From contig CP102611.1 of the NCBI GenBank assembly GCA_041874755.1, forward strand, positions 2,294,001 to 2,358,000: 64,000 nucleotides of DNA, written 5' to 3'. The position numbers and the translations under genes were made by a program. This DNA comes from Chitinibacter sp. SCUT-21 (lineage in GTDB: Bacteria > Pseudomonadota > Gammaproteobacteria > Burkholderiales > Chitinibacteraceae). The notes under the pieces were generated by a model. It searched no databases and was not told the DNA's origin. It was given only the letters and a program-made list of their open reading frames with translations. Shown piece by piece: positions 9,922 to 19,000 of this stretch (position 1 is the stretch's first letter; every line of letters starts with the position of its first letter).

Positions 9922-10614
9922 ATGATTTTCTTCTGTGGCGACACGCATGGTCGGTTTGAGCATGTGATCCGCGCGGTGCGTGAGCATCGACCGGACGCCA
10001 TTGTATTGCTTGGCGATATTCAAGCACCAAAACCTCTGAATGAGGTACTGGCCGAAATTTTAGACCTCACTGAGGTGTGGTATATCCACGGAAACCACGA
10101 TACAGATACCTTTTACGACTATACCAATCTGTTTGACTCCAAGTTGGCCGATCGCAATTTGCATGGTCGCGTGGTTGAAATTGCAGGTGTACGCGTAGCG
10201 GGGCTGGGGGGGATTTTTCGTGGCCAAATTTGGATGCCGCCCGCGCATCCAAATTACCCAAGTCAGGCACATTATTTAGCGCATTGCGGGCAAAGCAATT
10301 ACTGGCGTGGCGGTTTGCCGCGCAAGCATCGTAGTACGATTTTCTATACGGACTACCAAGCGCTCGCGCAAGAACAAGCTGATATTTTGGTCACGCATGA
10401 AGCGCCTAGCTGCCATCCATATGGTTTTCATGCGCTCGATCAGTTGGCGCATAAGCTGGGGGTGAAAAAAACTTTTCACGGCCACCAGCACGATTGCCTT
10501 GACTATCGTCCGCACGATTTGCGCTTGGGCTTTCAGGCGTATGGGGTCACTTTGCGTGGCATCACCGACCAGAATGGCAAGATCATAGACGTTGGCATTT
10601 TGCCTAGCGACTAA
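9922..10614 (+). CDS. Calcineurin-like metallophosphoesterase
   Basis: The protein belongs to the binuclear metallophosphoesterase family, which hydrolyses phosphomonoesters or diesters; its substrate cannot be inferred. All metal-ligand motifs are present in order: GDTHG near residue 6, LLGDIQ, GNHDT, VTHEAP and FHGHQHD. The frame is open back to 9877. The ATG at 9922 places the first metal motif at the usual distance from the N-terminus, and a TACAAT -10-like hexamer at 9883 would lie inside the longer version. It is divergent from the YegD-like gene and probably a single-gene unit. Confidence 0.85.
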   Translation: MIFFCGDTHGRFEHVIRAVREHRPDAIVLLGDIQAPKPLNEVLAEILDLTEVWYIHGNHDTDTFYDYTNLFDSKLADRNLHGRVVEIAGVRVAGLGGIFRGQIWMPPAHPNYPSQAHYLAHCGQSNYWRGGLPRKHRSTIFYTDYQALAQEQADILVTHEAPSCHPYGFHALDQLAHKLGVKKTFHGHQHDCLDYRPHDLRLGFQAYGVTLRGITDQNGKIIDVGILPSD

Positions 10615-10657
10615 GTGTACCGCAGTATCTCCTCGCGTCATCTCCTGCTTCTTTGAG

Positions 10658-10673
10658 TGTGTTAGCGCTCACA
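10658..10673 (+). promoter_or_regulatory. CRP-like binding site
   Basis: The sequence TGTGT-TAGCGC-TCACA differs from the CRP/Vfr consensus TGTGA-N6-TCACA at one base. It lies 66-81 bases before the start codon of the secreted His/Asp-rich protein, a position suited to activation. The match is seen directly; binding is inference. Confidence 0.5.
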
Positions 10674-10738
10674 TCGGCTATTCATCCTCGATTCAGCTTC
10701 CCTTACGGATAATGGGCCGAAACACTTGAAGGAGAACG

Positions 10739-11149
10739 ATGATGCGAATTTCATCGATCAAGGTGGCTTTGACCGCCTTTGTTTTATCGCTACTCACCGG
10801 TGCCGTATTTGCCGCCGATATTGGTGTTTCAGTCCGGATTGGCGACCCGAATTTTTACGGGCAAATTGAGTTAGGTGATCGCTATCGTCCGCGTGTCATT
10901 TACGAGCAACCGATTATTGTTCATCGCGCCCGCTATGCCTATCCGCCGATGTATTTGCGTGTACCTCCTGGTCATGCCAAGCATTGGAATCGGCATTGTG
11001 ATCGCTATGGGGCTTGTGCGAGGCCGGTCTATTTTGTACAAGATCGATGGTATTACGACACGTATCGCCGCCACGATAAAAAATGGCGTAAATACGATGA
11101 CGATGATTATCGACCACGCCGTCGCCATCACCATGATGATGACGATTAA
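10739..11149 (+). CDS. Small secreted His/Asp-rich protein of unknown function
   Basis: The 136-residue product starts with a clear signal peptide (KVALTAFVLSLLTGAVFAA, cleavage after AFA), so it is exported. The mature part has DIGVSVRIGDPNFYGQIELG, a Tyr/Pro-rich middle and PPGHAKHWNRHC. The two cysteines (HCDRYGAC) could form a disulphide. The C-terminal 35 residues are almost entirely Lys, Arg, Asp and His, ending RRRHHHDDDD, which suggests metal or polyanion binding. Similar short periplasmic proteins are common in betaproteobacteria as uncharacterised proteins. GAAGGAG at 10728-10734 serves the tandem ATGs at 10739 and 10742. A CRP-like site lies upstream. Confidence 0.8.
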   Translation: MMRISSIKVALTAFVLSLLTGAVFAADIGVSVRIGDPNFYGQIELGDRYRPRVIYEQPIIVHRARYAYPPMYLRVPPGHAKHWNRHCDRYGACARPVYFVQDRWYYDTYRRHDKKWRKYDDDDYRPRRRHHHDDDD

Positions 11150-12219
11150 GCGGCAATCACCAGATGGTTATCCCACTTTTGTTGGGTATAGCCATCTAGC
11201 GCTTTAAGCGTCTGATCTTGTGGTTGATACTGGTAGATGCCCCCATTCTCACTGCTAATCCATGCTGTATTGTTGTGGCTAGCAATTCCCGCTGGACGAG
11301 GAAGTGAAAGGGTGGGCAAGGGCGCGCCATCACTGCGCCAACGCCCCAGTTGATTACCGCGCAGCGCAGTGATTAAAAACTCATTGCCGACAGCGGCAAT
11401 ACTCGCCCCATAGCCCATCAAGCCTTCGCTTTGCGCCGCCACTGTTAGCCGGCCTGATTGCGGGTTTAATAGCGCTAATAATGGCGCATCACGATGCTGC
11501 TTGGCGTTGGGGTACTCCGCCTGCATGGCGATTCCGAGCGTGCCGTCGGCTGCTAAGGCTAAATGGCGCAAGCTCAGTGCTTTATCGCTCAAACTAAATT
11601 GGTCAATTACCTTGCCCGAAGGCCATTCAAGCAAGGTGATACTAGCGCTCATCGCGCCCAGATTCAATTTGGTACGGCCTGTTTCGGGTAAAGTTAAAAT
11701 ACCACCGTTGGCAACGGCTAGTATCTTGCCCGGGCTTAGCCATAGCAATTCATGTGGGCCAATACCACCGGATGGTATTTCGCCCAAGCGCTTTAAACTC
11801 ACTGCATCATAAATCCCGATCAGCCCTGCGCTGGTGTCATCATTATTCTCAGTGGTCAATAGCGTTGAGCCATCGGGCGTGAGTAAGCCATGACCAAAGA
11901 AATGCCGATCAAACGCAGCGTCAACCATCTGAAGCACTTCGCCGCGCTGCCAATTGATCCGTGCCAACCAGAGGCCCAGCCGCCGGCTCACGACGATGGC
12001 CTCACCATTTGGTAATGGCAAAATCGCATGGCCACGGCTGGGTAGCATGACCCGTTTACCACCTAGCGCACCAAAGCTCGGAGCGCTGATGCTGCCCTCG
12101 TTTGCCCAATCGGCACTTAATAAAGTCGGCGTGCTGTTAGCGGCCAAGGCTGGAGGATTGAGGAGTGATAATGCAGTTATTTGCAGCGAACTGCGCAGAA
12201 AATCGCGGCGATTGAGCAT
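11146..12219 (-). CDS. Tat-exported DUF1513 (beta-propeller-like) protein of an iron-uptake operon
   Basis: The 357-residue product begins with a twin-arginine signal (NRRDFLRSSLQITALSLL), so it is probably exported folded. The rest is a repetitive beta-rich protein with short Gly/Asp turns, in line with the DUF1513 propeller family. Members are usually encoded next to imelysins and di-haem proteins, as here. It starts four bases after the stop of the second imelysin gene and is last in the operon. Its stop overlaps the end of the secreted His/Asp-rich gene on the other strand by four bases. Its biochemical role is not known to me. Confidence 0.85.
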   Translation of the reverse strand: MLNRRDFLRSSLQITALSLLNPPALAANSTPTLLSADWANEGSISAPSFGALGGKRVMLPSRGHAILPLPNGEAIVVSRRLGLWLARINWQRGEVLQMVDAAFDRHFFGHGLLTPDGSTLLTTENNDDTSAGLIGIYDAVSLKRLGEIPSGGIGPHELLWLSPGKILAVANGGILTLPETGRTKLNLGAMSASITLLEWPSGKVIDQFSLSDKALSLRHLALAADGTLGIAMQAEYPNAKQHRDAPLLALLNPQSGRLTVAAQSEGLMGYGASIAAVGNEFLITALRGNQLGRWRSDGAPLPTLSLPRPAGIASHNNTAWISSENGGIYQYQPQDQTLKALDGYTQQKWDNHLVIAA

Positions 12220-12222
12220 GAC

Positions 12223-13218
12223 TTAATCCCCATCGCCCTCAGTAAAACCTAAACTCAGGTCTAGTTTTTCAGCAATTTCGTCTTGCAGGCGTTTTTTAAG
12301 CTGCACGATGGCTTTATTGCAGTTCATGCGCGCTTTGCTGCTGGCTTTGTCTAATGCGTCAGGTAGCTTGCCACATTCATTTTGCGCCGCACTAATGTCG
12401 CTTTGCATCTTTTGGGCCAGTGCCTTGCTGCCTGACTCGTTGAGTTGACGATTTACGCCTTGCATCGCCGTGGCAAAACCGCTGAGTTGCGCAAGTAGCT
12501 GTGCTTTAGCGCTATTGCTGCGCCATTCAGCAAATTGCTCGGCGTTGACTGTCTCGGCCGTCGGCATACGTTTGGCAAGACCGGTCAAGCTGGCTAGCAT
12601 CAGGTTCACGTGCTCAGAAAACATATTCTGGCGAAAGAATGGGTTTTCTGCGCCCAGCTCTTCGCGATAAATCCGCCAGCCATCATCTAGGGTATGCGTT
12701 TCTAACGCAATTGCCTTGCTGGTTTTGACGAGATACTCGCAGCGAGTTGGATTTTTTAGCGTGGCTAAAATGGTTTTGGGCTGCGCATCGCCCCACAGCA
12801 AGTATTCCGCAGCGGCTAAACCTTGCGTAGCGACATTGCTCGCGCCGCCATTGATCGCAGCTTCGAGTTCAGCTACGCGCACTGGGCGAAAATCAATTTT
12901 GCGGCCCAGCCGCGCTAAAACCATCGGCCCAGCTGGTGCGCCATCGAGTGCGCGCCATGCGGTGCTGGTTGCCTGCCAAGCGCTGCGCGCTTGATTCAGT
13001 TTGGCATTATCGGGCGCAGCGCACAGCGCCGCGCTGCTGCTGGCCAATTGATCAGCCGCTTGGGTTAGCGCTTGCTGGCGCGGCAAATAACCTTGATCCA
13101 GCCAAGCTTGCGCCCACGCAGGATCAGGCACAGGGCCATCGGATTCACCTTCAGTTTGCGCCATGACTTGTGCACTAAGCAGTGCAGAGATGAGTAAAAC
13201 GATTTGACGTTGTTTCAT
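12223..13218 (-). CDS. Imelysin family protein, second of the operon, with degenerate active motif
   Basis: A periplasmic imelysin-like protein (signal peptide QIVLLISALLSAQVMAQ) of 331 residues. Imelysins are surface or periplasmic helical proteins tied to iron uptake, sharing a fold with the EfeO M75 domain. The GxHxxE signature of the family reads GLAAAEYLLWG here, so the His is replaced by Ala while the Glu and the following LLWG stay. That argues against a metallopeptidase role. Ten bases separate it from the di-haem gene upstream and four bases from the DUF1513 gene, so co-translation is likely. Confidence 0.85.
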   Translation of the reverse strand: MKQRQIVLLISALLSAQVMAQTEGESDGPVPDPAWAQAWLDQGYLPRQQALTQAADQLASSSAALCAAPDNAKLNQARSAWQATSTAWRALDGAPAGPMVLARLGRKIDFRPVRVAELEAAINGGASNVATQGLAAAEYLLWGDAQPKTILATLKNPTRCEYLVKTSKAIALETHTLDDGWRIYREELGAENPFFRQNMFSEHVNLMLASLTGLAKRMPTAETVNAEQFAEWRSNSAKAQLLAQLSGFATAMQGVNRQLNESGSKALAQKMQSDISAAQNECGKLPDALDKASSKARMNCNKAIVQLKKRLQDEIAEKLDLSLGFTEGDGD

Positions 13219-13227
13219 GGCATGCCC

Positions 13228-14619
13228 TTAAAGCGAATTTAAGAAGGTCAACAGGTTTTCCCTATCTGCCGCGTTCAGTTTTAGCACATATTGCTTGCTC
13301 GCTTCAGCTTCGCCGCCGTGCCAGAGCACTGCTTCCATTAAATTGCGCGCCCGACCATCGTGCAAAAAGCGCGTGTGCCCGTTCACAGTATGTACCAGCC
13401 CCAGGCCCCATAGTGGCGGCGTTTTCCATTGGCGACCATTGGCGCGGCCATCTGGTCGACCATCGGCCAAGCCTTCGCCCATATCGTGCAGCAATAAATC
13501 GGTATAAGGGTAAATCGTTTGCTTGGCGAGCTGTGGAATCGCTTTAAATTCACCCGTTTTATAGCTTGGCGTATGGCAGCTAACGCAGTTGGCGTCTTTA
13601 AAAATCTGTTTGCCGCGCAGCGTGGCTGGGCTGTCGGCGTCGCGGCGGGTGGGTACGGCCAGCGTTTGTGAATACAAAATCACTTGTTTCAGCGTTTTGT
13701 CGTCAATCTCCGGTTTACCGCCGCTAGGCGATTTTTTACAGTCTTTTTGCGCCGGCATGCAGTCTTCTTTCGGATTAACGCTCGATGTAATGCCAATATC
13801 GCCCAAGAAAGCCCCCGCGCTTTGGTGGCCAATCGATGCGACATTGGCTTTCCAGCCAAAGCGGCCGATCAGCTCTTTTTTGGCAAAGGCGTCGTACACG
13901 TAGTTGGGCACGCCTGCGATGCCTTTGTTGTCGGCCTTTTGTTTGGCCGCATTGGCAAGGATGTCGGTCTCGGGTATCGCCTCTAGTAGCCCTAGCCCAA
14001 TCATCTGCGGAGCAATACGGGGGGAGAGCATCACGTCTTTATGCATAGGCCCGTAGGCTAGATCGGTGATGTGGTACTGAGGTTTGAGCAATTCGTACTT
14101 GGTGCCATCGGCAAACTGCCCCGCGATCGGCTCGTACTTAATCTGCACTTTGCCCTCGGGCTTCACATTGGGAATGGCGCGATTATTCAGTTGCCCACCG
14201 TAGACTGGATCAGGCTTTTGGCCGGGAATCGACAGGCGAATCAGCAAGGCCATTGGTTGATCTTGCTGGATGCCATTTTTAAAGTCGGGCGGTGCGCCGC
14301 GACCATCGAGTGTATGGCAAGCACCGCACGATTGGGCGACAAAGTGCGGGCCTAGGCCATCGCGCGCCTTGGTCGACGATGGTGCTTCTACCCAAGCCTT
14401 TTTAAAGAAAGAATTGCCGACGACAAAATCGGTTTTTTGCTGATCGGAGAGGCCGGGGTAGGGCAAGGAGAAAGCATTTTTGCCATGATCGTCGATGGTG
14501 CCCACTTCTCCGCCCGGTGTTTCCTCGGCCGGGTCAAACGCGGCGAGCTGCGCAGCGCCTTCAACGGCAAGCACCGAGCCTGCGAGCAAACAGGTGATAA
14601 GGGTGAGTTTGGTTTTCAT
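13228..14619 (-). CDS. Di-haem cytochrome c family protein (DUF1111 oxidoreductase)
   Basis: The 463-residue product has a Sec signal peptide (TLITCLLAGSVLAVEGAA) and two CxxCH haem c attachment sites: SCGACHTLDG near residue 95 and NCVSCHTPSY near residue 350. It is therefore a periplasmic di-haem protein, annotated in the family as thiol oxidoreductase-like. The substrate is unproven. Its place between two imelysins suggests a redox step in periplasmic iron handling, such as ferric/ferrous conversion; that is inference. It needs the Ccm or Ccs haem ligation machinery, which is not in the window. Confidence 0.9.
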   Translation of the reverse strand: MKTKLTLITCLLAGSVLAVEGAAQLAAFDPAEETPGGEVGTIDDHGKNAFSLPYPGLSDQQKTDFVVGNSFFKKAWVEAPSSTKARDGLGPHFVAQSCGACHTLDGRGAPPDFKNGIQQDQPMALLIRLSIPGQKPDPVYGGQLNNRAIPNVKPEGKVQIKYEPIAGQFADGTKYELLKPQYHITDLAYGPMHKDVMLSPRIAPQMIGLGLLEAIPETDILANAAKQKADNKGIAGVPNYVYDAFAKKELIGRFGWKANVASIGHQSAGAFLGDIGITSSVNPKEDCMPAQKDCKKSPSGGKPEIDDKTLKQVILYSQTLAVPTRRDADSPATLRGKQIFKDANCVSCHTPSYKTGEFKAIPQLAKQTIYPYTDLLLHDMGEGLADGRPDGRANGRQWKTPPLWGLGLVHTVNGHTRFLHDGRARNLMEAVLWHGGEAEASKQYVLKLNAADRENLLTFLNSL

Positions 14620-14640
14620 CTTGTTTCCCTAATAATGACA

Positions 14641-14666
14641 AAACCCCAGCCCGAGGGCTGAGGTTT
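14641..14666 (-). terminator. Hairpin between imelysin and di-haem genes (possible attenuator)
   Basis: A near-perfect 12-bp inverted repeat (AAACCCCAGCCC / GGGCTGAGGTTT, one mismatch, loop GA) lies in the 67-base gap. On the coding strand it is followed by TTTT then GTC. It could partly terminate transcription after the first imelysin gene or stabilise its mRNA. Confidence 0.5.
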
Positions 14667-14686
14667 GGCGTGTCTATTTTTGTGGC

Positions 14687-15826
14687 TTAAGCGCTGGTAT
14701 TCAGGCGCTTAATGCCCAGCTCTTTGGCTGCATTGACTAGATTTTTAGTTTGATTTTTCAGCGATTCAACCACCGCTTGCACGCGTTTGCGTCCCGGCGC
14801 GTCTTTTTTGCCGACGATTTCGCGATCAAACGGCGCTTGGATCGCTTCGGCTGCTTGCACACTCGTGGCCATATCGCGGCTGACCGCATCCGCTACGTCG
14901 GTGTTTTTCTGCGCGACCAAGGCTTTCAAGCTCGCGCCTTCGATCACTTCGCCCGAACGGCGAACAAAGCGACCTTCCCAGACGTTTTGAATGCCTTTGG
15001 CGTTGGCGACGATGTCGCGGTGCGTGTTATCCGAGAAGCATGAATGCTCGTCTTCTTGGTTTTGCGTATCCAGCGCCACTTCAATGCGCTCGCCCGCCAA
15101 CTCACCACGGCTTAAAGTGCCTAGGCTGGTAAAGATTTTCTTAATGCTGTCGTTGCCGCCTTGTTCAAACTGGGCGCGGAAGTTCTTTTGATTGGGCTGC
15201 CATTCTTTTTCCACGCTGGCCAAGTCGTCGATCAGCATTTGCGTGACCAATTTCAGGTATTCGCCACGGCGTTTGGCGTTTGGCGCGGTGATGTAATCGG
15301 TAAATGGGCGCTGGCCAGCGCTATCGCGGCTCAAGTCTTGGCCCCACAGCAAAAACTCAATCGCATGCCAGCCGGTGGCGATATTTTCTTCGCCGCCGCG
15401 CTCGTTCAAGCTACGCAGTTTTGCTTCGGTAATTGGTGTTTTGCTATTGATAATGCCGGCTTTGGCCTTGCCTTTCACGCTGTCGATATACGCTTCGTCG
15501 AGTGGCCAAGCGTTGATAAAACCTTCCGGGCCGGTTTCCGAGTCGATCGGGCCACCATAAAAGCGGAAAGCTTCGGTCTGGCCATACCATTCGCGCGCTT
15601 CTAGCCACGCGGCTTGTGCGGCTTTTTGCGTGTCGGCAGATGGGTTGGCAAGAAAAGCGTCGATCTTGGCTTGCATCTCGCGCGCACTGCTCAAGCTATC
15701 TTGGTAGCCGGCTGCGACTTGAATCGCGTATTGATTAATCACGCTTTGGGTTGTGACTTCAGCTGCGCTAACTGCACTCGCCCACAACACCCCCGCGCTT
15801 ACCAATGCCAAGCACAATTTTTTCAT
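14687..15826 (-). CDS. Imelysin family iron-regulated periplasmic protein, first gene of operon
   Basis: The product (about 379 residues) has a signal peptide (KLCLALVSAGVLWASAVSAA). Its imelysin domain carries the family motif intact as GWHAIEFLLWGQD near residue 134. Upstream of that is FRFYGGPIDSETGPEGFINAWP, also characteristic. The family is periplasmic or outer-membrane associated and induced by iron limitation. A Fur-like inverted repeat lies 60-85 bases upstream, and the di-haem, second imelysin and DUF1513 genes follow in order. In-frame ATGs exist at 15838 and 15889; 15826 leaves the signal peptide in normal position. Confidence 0.9.
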   Translation of the reverse strand: MKKLCLALVSAGVLWASAVSAAEVTTQSVINQYAIQVAAGYQDSLSSAREMQAKIDAFLANPSADTQKAAQAAWLEAREWYGQTEAFRFYGGPIDSETGPEGFINAWPLDEAYIDSVKGKAKAGIINSKTPITEAKLRSLNERGGEENIATGWHAIEFLLWGQDLSRDSAGQRPFTDYITAPNAKRRGEYLKLVTQMLIDDLASVEKEWQPNQKNFRAQFEQGGNDSIKKIFTSLGTLSRGELAGERIEVALDTQNQEDEHSCFSDNTHRDIVANAKGIQNVWEGRFVRRSGEVIEGASLKALVAQKNTDVADAVSRDMATSVQAAEAIQAPFDREIVGKKDAPGRKRVQAVVESLKNQTKNLVNAAKELGIKRLNTSA

Positions 15827-15886
15827 GACCACGACCATTCTTCGGAAAATTAGTTCCGGTATCCTAGCGCGATTTTTTTCTAAATG

Positions 15887-15910
15887 CAAATTGTTATCAA
15901 TAGCAATTTG
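15887..15910 (-). promoter_or_regulatory. Fur-like operator upstream of the imelysin operon
   Basis: A perfect 7-bp inverted repeat CAAATTG / CAATTTG flanks a 10-base AT-rich core (TTATCAATAG). On the coding strand it contains TTGATAAC, close to the GATAAT hexamers of Fur boxes. Its position 60-85 bases before the start codon and the iron-linked operon support Fur control; binding itself is inferred. Confidence 0.55.
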
Positions 15911-15977
15911 AGCGCTTGCGCATAATCAATGGGTATTGCTTTGTGGATATTACTTGATAATCTTTTACGGTGAATAC

Positions 15978-16010
15978 CCTAGGTGAGTTGCTGGTCGCAA
16001 CTCACCTAGG
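15978..16010 (-). terminator. Strong hairpin after chpA-like gene
   Basis: A perfect 14-bp inverted repeat (CCTAGGTGAGTTGC / GCAACTCACCTAGG, loop TGGTC) begins three bases past the stop of the ChpA-like gene. There is no long T tract, but position and stability suggest the 3' end of the pil chemosensory operon, insulating it from the iron operon downstream. Confidence 0.65.
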
Positions 16011-16012
16011 TC

Positions 16013-19000
16013 TTAGGCTACTTGCTGTTGCTCAAGTAGAGAGAAGGCGTTGTTGAGCAGTACTTCTTCATTAAATGGTTTCACCAGATAGCACGACACC
16101 CCAGATAATGTCGCCTGACGACGATGTTTTTCGGTTGAGCGTGAGGTGATCATAATGATAGGAATATGCTGCAAATGCGCTTGTGAGCGGAAATAGGCGG
16201 CCAATTCAAGACCATTCATCCTTGGCATTTCCATATCAACCAGCACAATATCAGGCAGCCAATTTTCCAACTGCTCAATTGCATCAAGGCCATCGAGCGC
16301 TGGGCGCACTTCAAAGCCTGCGTCGCGCATTACTTGCGTGGTGGCTCGTCGCGCCGAGATTGAATCGTCGACGACTAGCGCACGCGGTAATTGCAACTGA
16401 CTCTCTTGCGCCGCTGCGCCTTGCAGCGCATTAAGGGCGATCAGCTCGTTATCGAGCAATTCACGCAAATCAACAACCGATGCCACGCCGCCGTCACCCA
16501 AAATCGTCGCGCCCAGCACGCCCGGAATACGCGGTACAAATTGGCCCAGATCTTTCACCACAATATCGCGCGAGTCGATCACGCGCTGTACTTGCACCGC
16601 TTTTAATGCGCCCGAATCAAGCTGCAATACAATCGCCGGCAGGCCCGATTTGCTGGCTGAAACCGGCGCAGCTGGCAAGCCAAATATCGACTCCAGCTCC
16701 AGTAATGGGATTTTATGCTCTGCAATTTGAATATAGCGCTGCTCGTCTTCGACCAGCACTTCGCTGCTTTCAAAGTAGGCCAAGTCCAAAATGCCGCTGC
16801 TGGAAATCGCAATACGCTGTTGCTGCGATTCAACCAGCAGTGCATGGCTTGCGACGAGCGAAACAGGGAAGCGCATTTCAATTTGCAAGCCTGTCGCTTG
16901 TTCGCTGTGCAAAATCAAATTGCCTTTTAAGGCGTTGACGGTAGAGAGCACGATGTCCATACCGATGCCGCGCCCAGACACTTGGCTGGCTTCGTCGCGG
17001 ATCGAAAAACCATGGCGCAGAATCAGGCGTGCGGTTTCGTTATGGCTTAATGTGGTATCGGGCGTAATGATGCCGATTCGTTCTGCTTTGCGGCGAATAG
17101 CGGGTAAATCCAAGCCCGCGCCATCGTCTTTACAGCGTACAACAATCGAATTGCCTTCACGCGCAAACGATAGCGCGATTTGCCCTTGCTCTGCCTTGCC
17201 TTTGGCCGCTCGGAGTTCAGGGGCTTCAATGCCGTGGTCAATCGCATTGCGCAGTACATGCATCAACGGATCGATGATGGTATTGAGCAAATGGCTGTCG
17301 ACCAAAGTAGTTTCACCTTGCAGCGAGAGTGCCACTTCTTTATCGAGCAAGCGTGCGGTTTGGCGTGCGGCGCGTTGTAGGCGCGCCTCGATGGTGCTGA
17401 CTGGCACCATGCGGGTGCGCATCACGACTTCTTGGTTATTCACTTGCAAGCGGTGCTGTGCTTCGATCGCTTCGCCCAAGCGTTGATACAGCCCCTCTGT
17501 TTCCAAGGCCAGCTCGCGCGAGTCGGTGGTGGCCTCGGTCAGGCGACGTGAAATCGAATGCAGCTCGTTATAGCTTTCAAATTCAAGACTATCGAAATCT
17601 TGATGAGACGCCGCGCTCGTCTGACCCAAACTGCGCGCTTCGATGCGCTGCTCTAGCTCGCCAACCAGATGCTGTACGGTTTGATTTTGCGCGCGCATGC
17701 GTTGATTGACGGTGACTGATTGCGCTAATAGCTCACGCATTTGCGCGACCGAGACGATAGACTCCCCCAAAAGATTGAGCATTTCATCGACCAGGCGTGC
17801 AGGAATGCGCACCATCGCCTCAATCTGCTCCGTCTGTTCGGGCTGAGCAGGTGGTGTAGGGCTGTGAGGTATTGGTTGTGGACTATTTTCAATTGGCGCT
17901 TGGGCGGCAATACCCTCGGTGTCGATGTGATTGGCGCAATCGAGAATTCGCTGAAATAGTGCCAGGCTATCGCTTGGGGTGGGTCCAGCGCCCATCAGTG
18001 CTTCGGCCATGCTTTCGAGGCAATCGCCCGCTTCGGTCAGCAGATTGGCCGTGGGGGCGTCTGGCATTTGGGCCGCTTCCGATAAGGCAATCAGAATGTC
18101 TTCCAAATGATGCGTTAAATTCGCCACGCCCGCGATGCCCACAGTATTGGCTGCGCCTTTGAGTGTATGGGCGGCACGTTTGGCGATATCCAAATCGGCG
18201 AGCGTACCTCGGCCAGAAACAACTTTTTGCATCGCTTGGGCAAACGCGCCGGCTTGGATGGGTAATTCTTGTAGCAAACCTTCCATTAGCTCAGCGCTGA
18301 TATCATCGGGTACGGCCAGTGATACATCCGCTGGGGCGGCGATTTTTTGGCGCTCAGGCCAATCGCTAGGCGCACTAGTGCTAATGGTTTGCGCCAGCAG
18401 CGCGCTGCGCAGCACTTCCAATTCCGCTTCACGCGTGTCGCCCAGCAATAACAAGATGCCCATTAGTGCATCCACGCACGCTTCGTCGTGCGGCGCGGTG
18501 CAGTATTGGCTGAGCCAAGGCGCAAGCTCAACTAAGCCGATACCGTAATCGGCAAGCCAGTTGGGCGCGGCAATGTCGCGCACGCAGCTTTGGATGGCTT
18601 GCAAATAGTTAGCCAAAGGATGCATGCCAATGGCTGCGCAAGCTTGTTCTAAACGCTCGAGCAATTCACACAGATCGTCTGCCGAATCTGAGTTTTGGCC
18701 CAGAATTTCATTCATTTGCTCTGCGATCAGAGCCAGCTCGTCGTGCAAGATGGCGAGCATTTCGCTATTGACCGATGCGGCGGCTTGCGCGTCGTTGATG
18801 GGCTCTGGCAGGGTGATTTCTTCGTCGACTACTGTATTTGCAGCAGGGGCCGCCTTATCCGCAGTGAGCGGAGCGGACAGAAAAAGCGCATCAATGCGCT
18901 GCAAGAGCGCATTCAGATCGTCCTCGGCAATCATGCTGGCATCGAGCAAGAGCAAAGGTAATTGCTCAGTGAGTACCGCGCGAGGTAATCCCTCGCAGGC

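Noticed and set aside
16791..17486. 231-residue frame opposite the chpA-like gene
   Set aside because: It is antisense to the ATPase domain of a well-supported kinase gene, and its product is a low-complexity mirror of that coding sequence.
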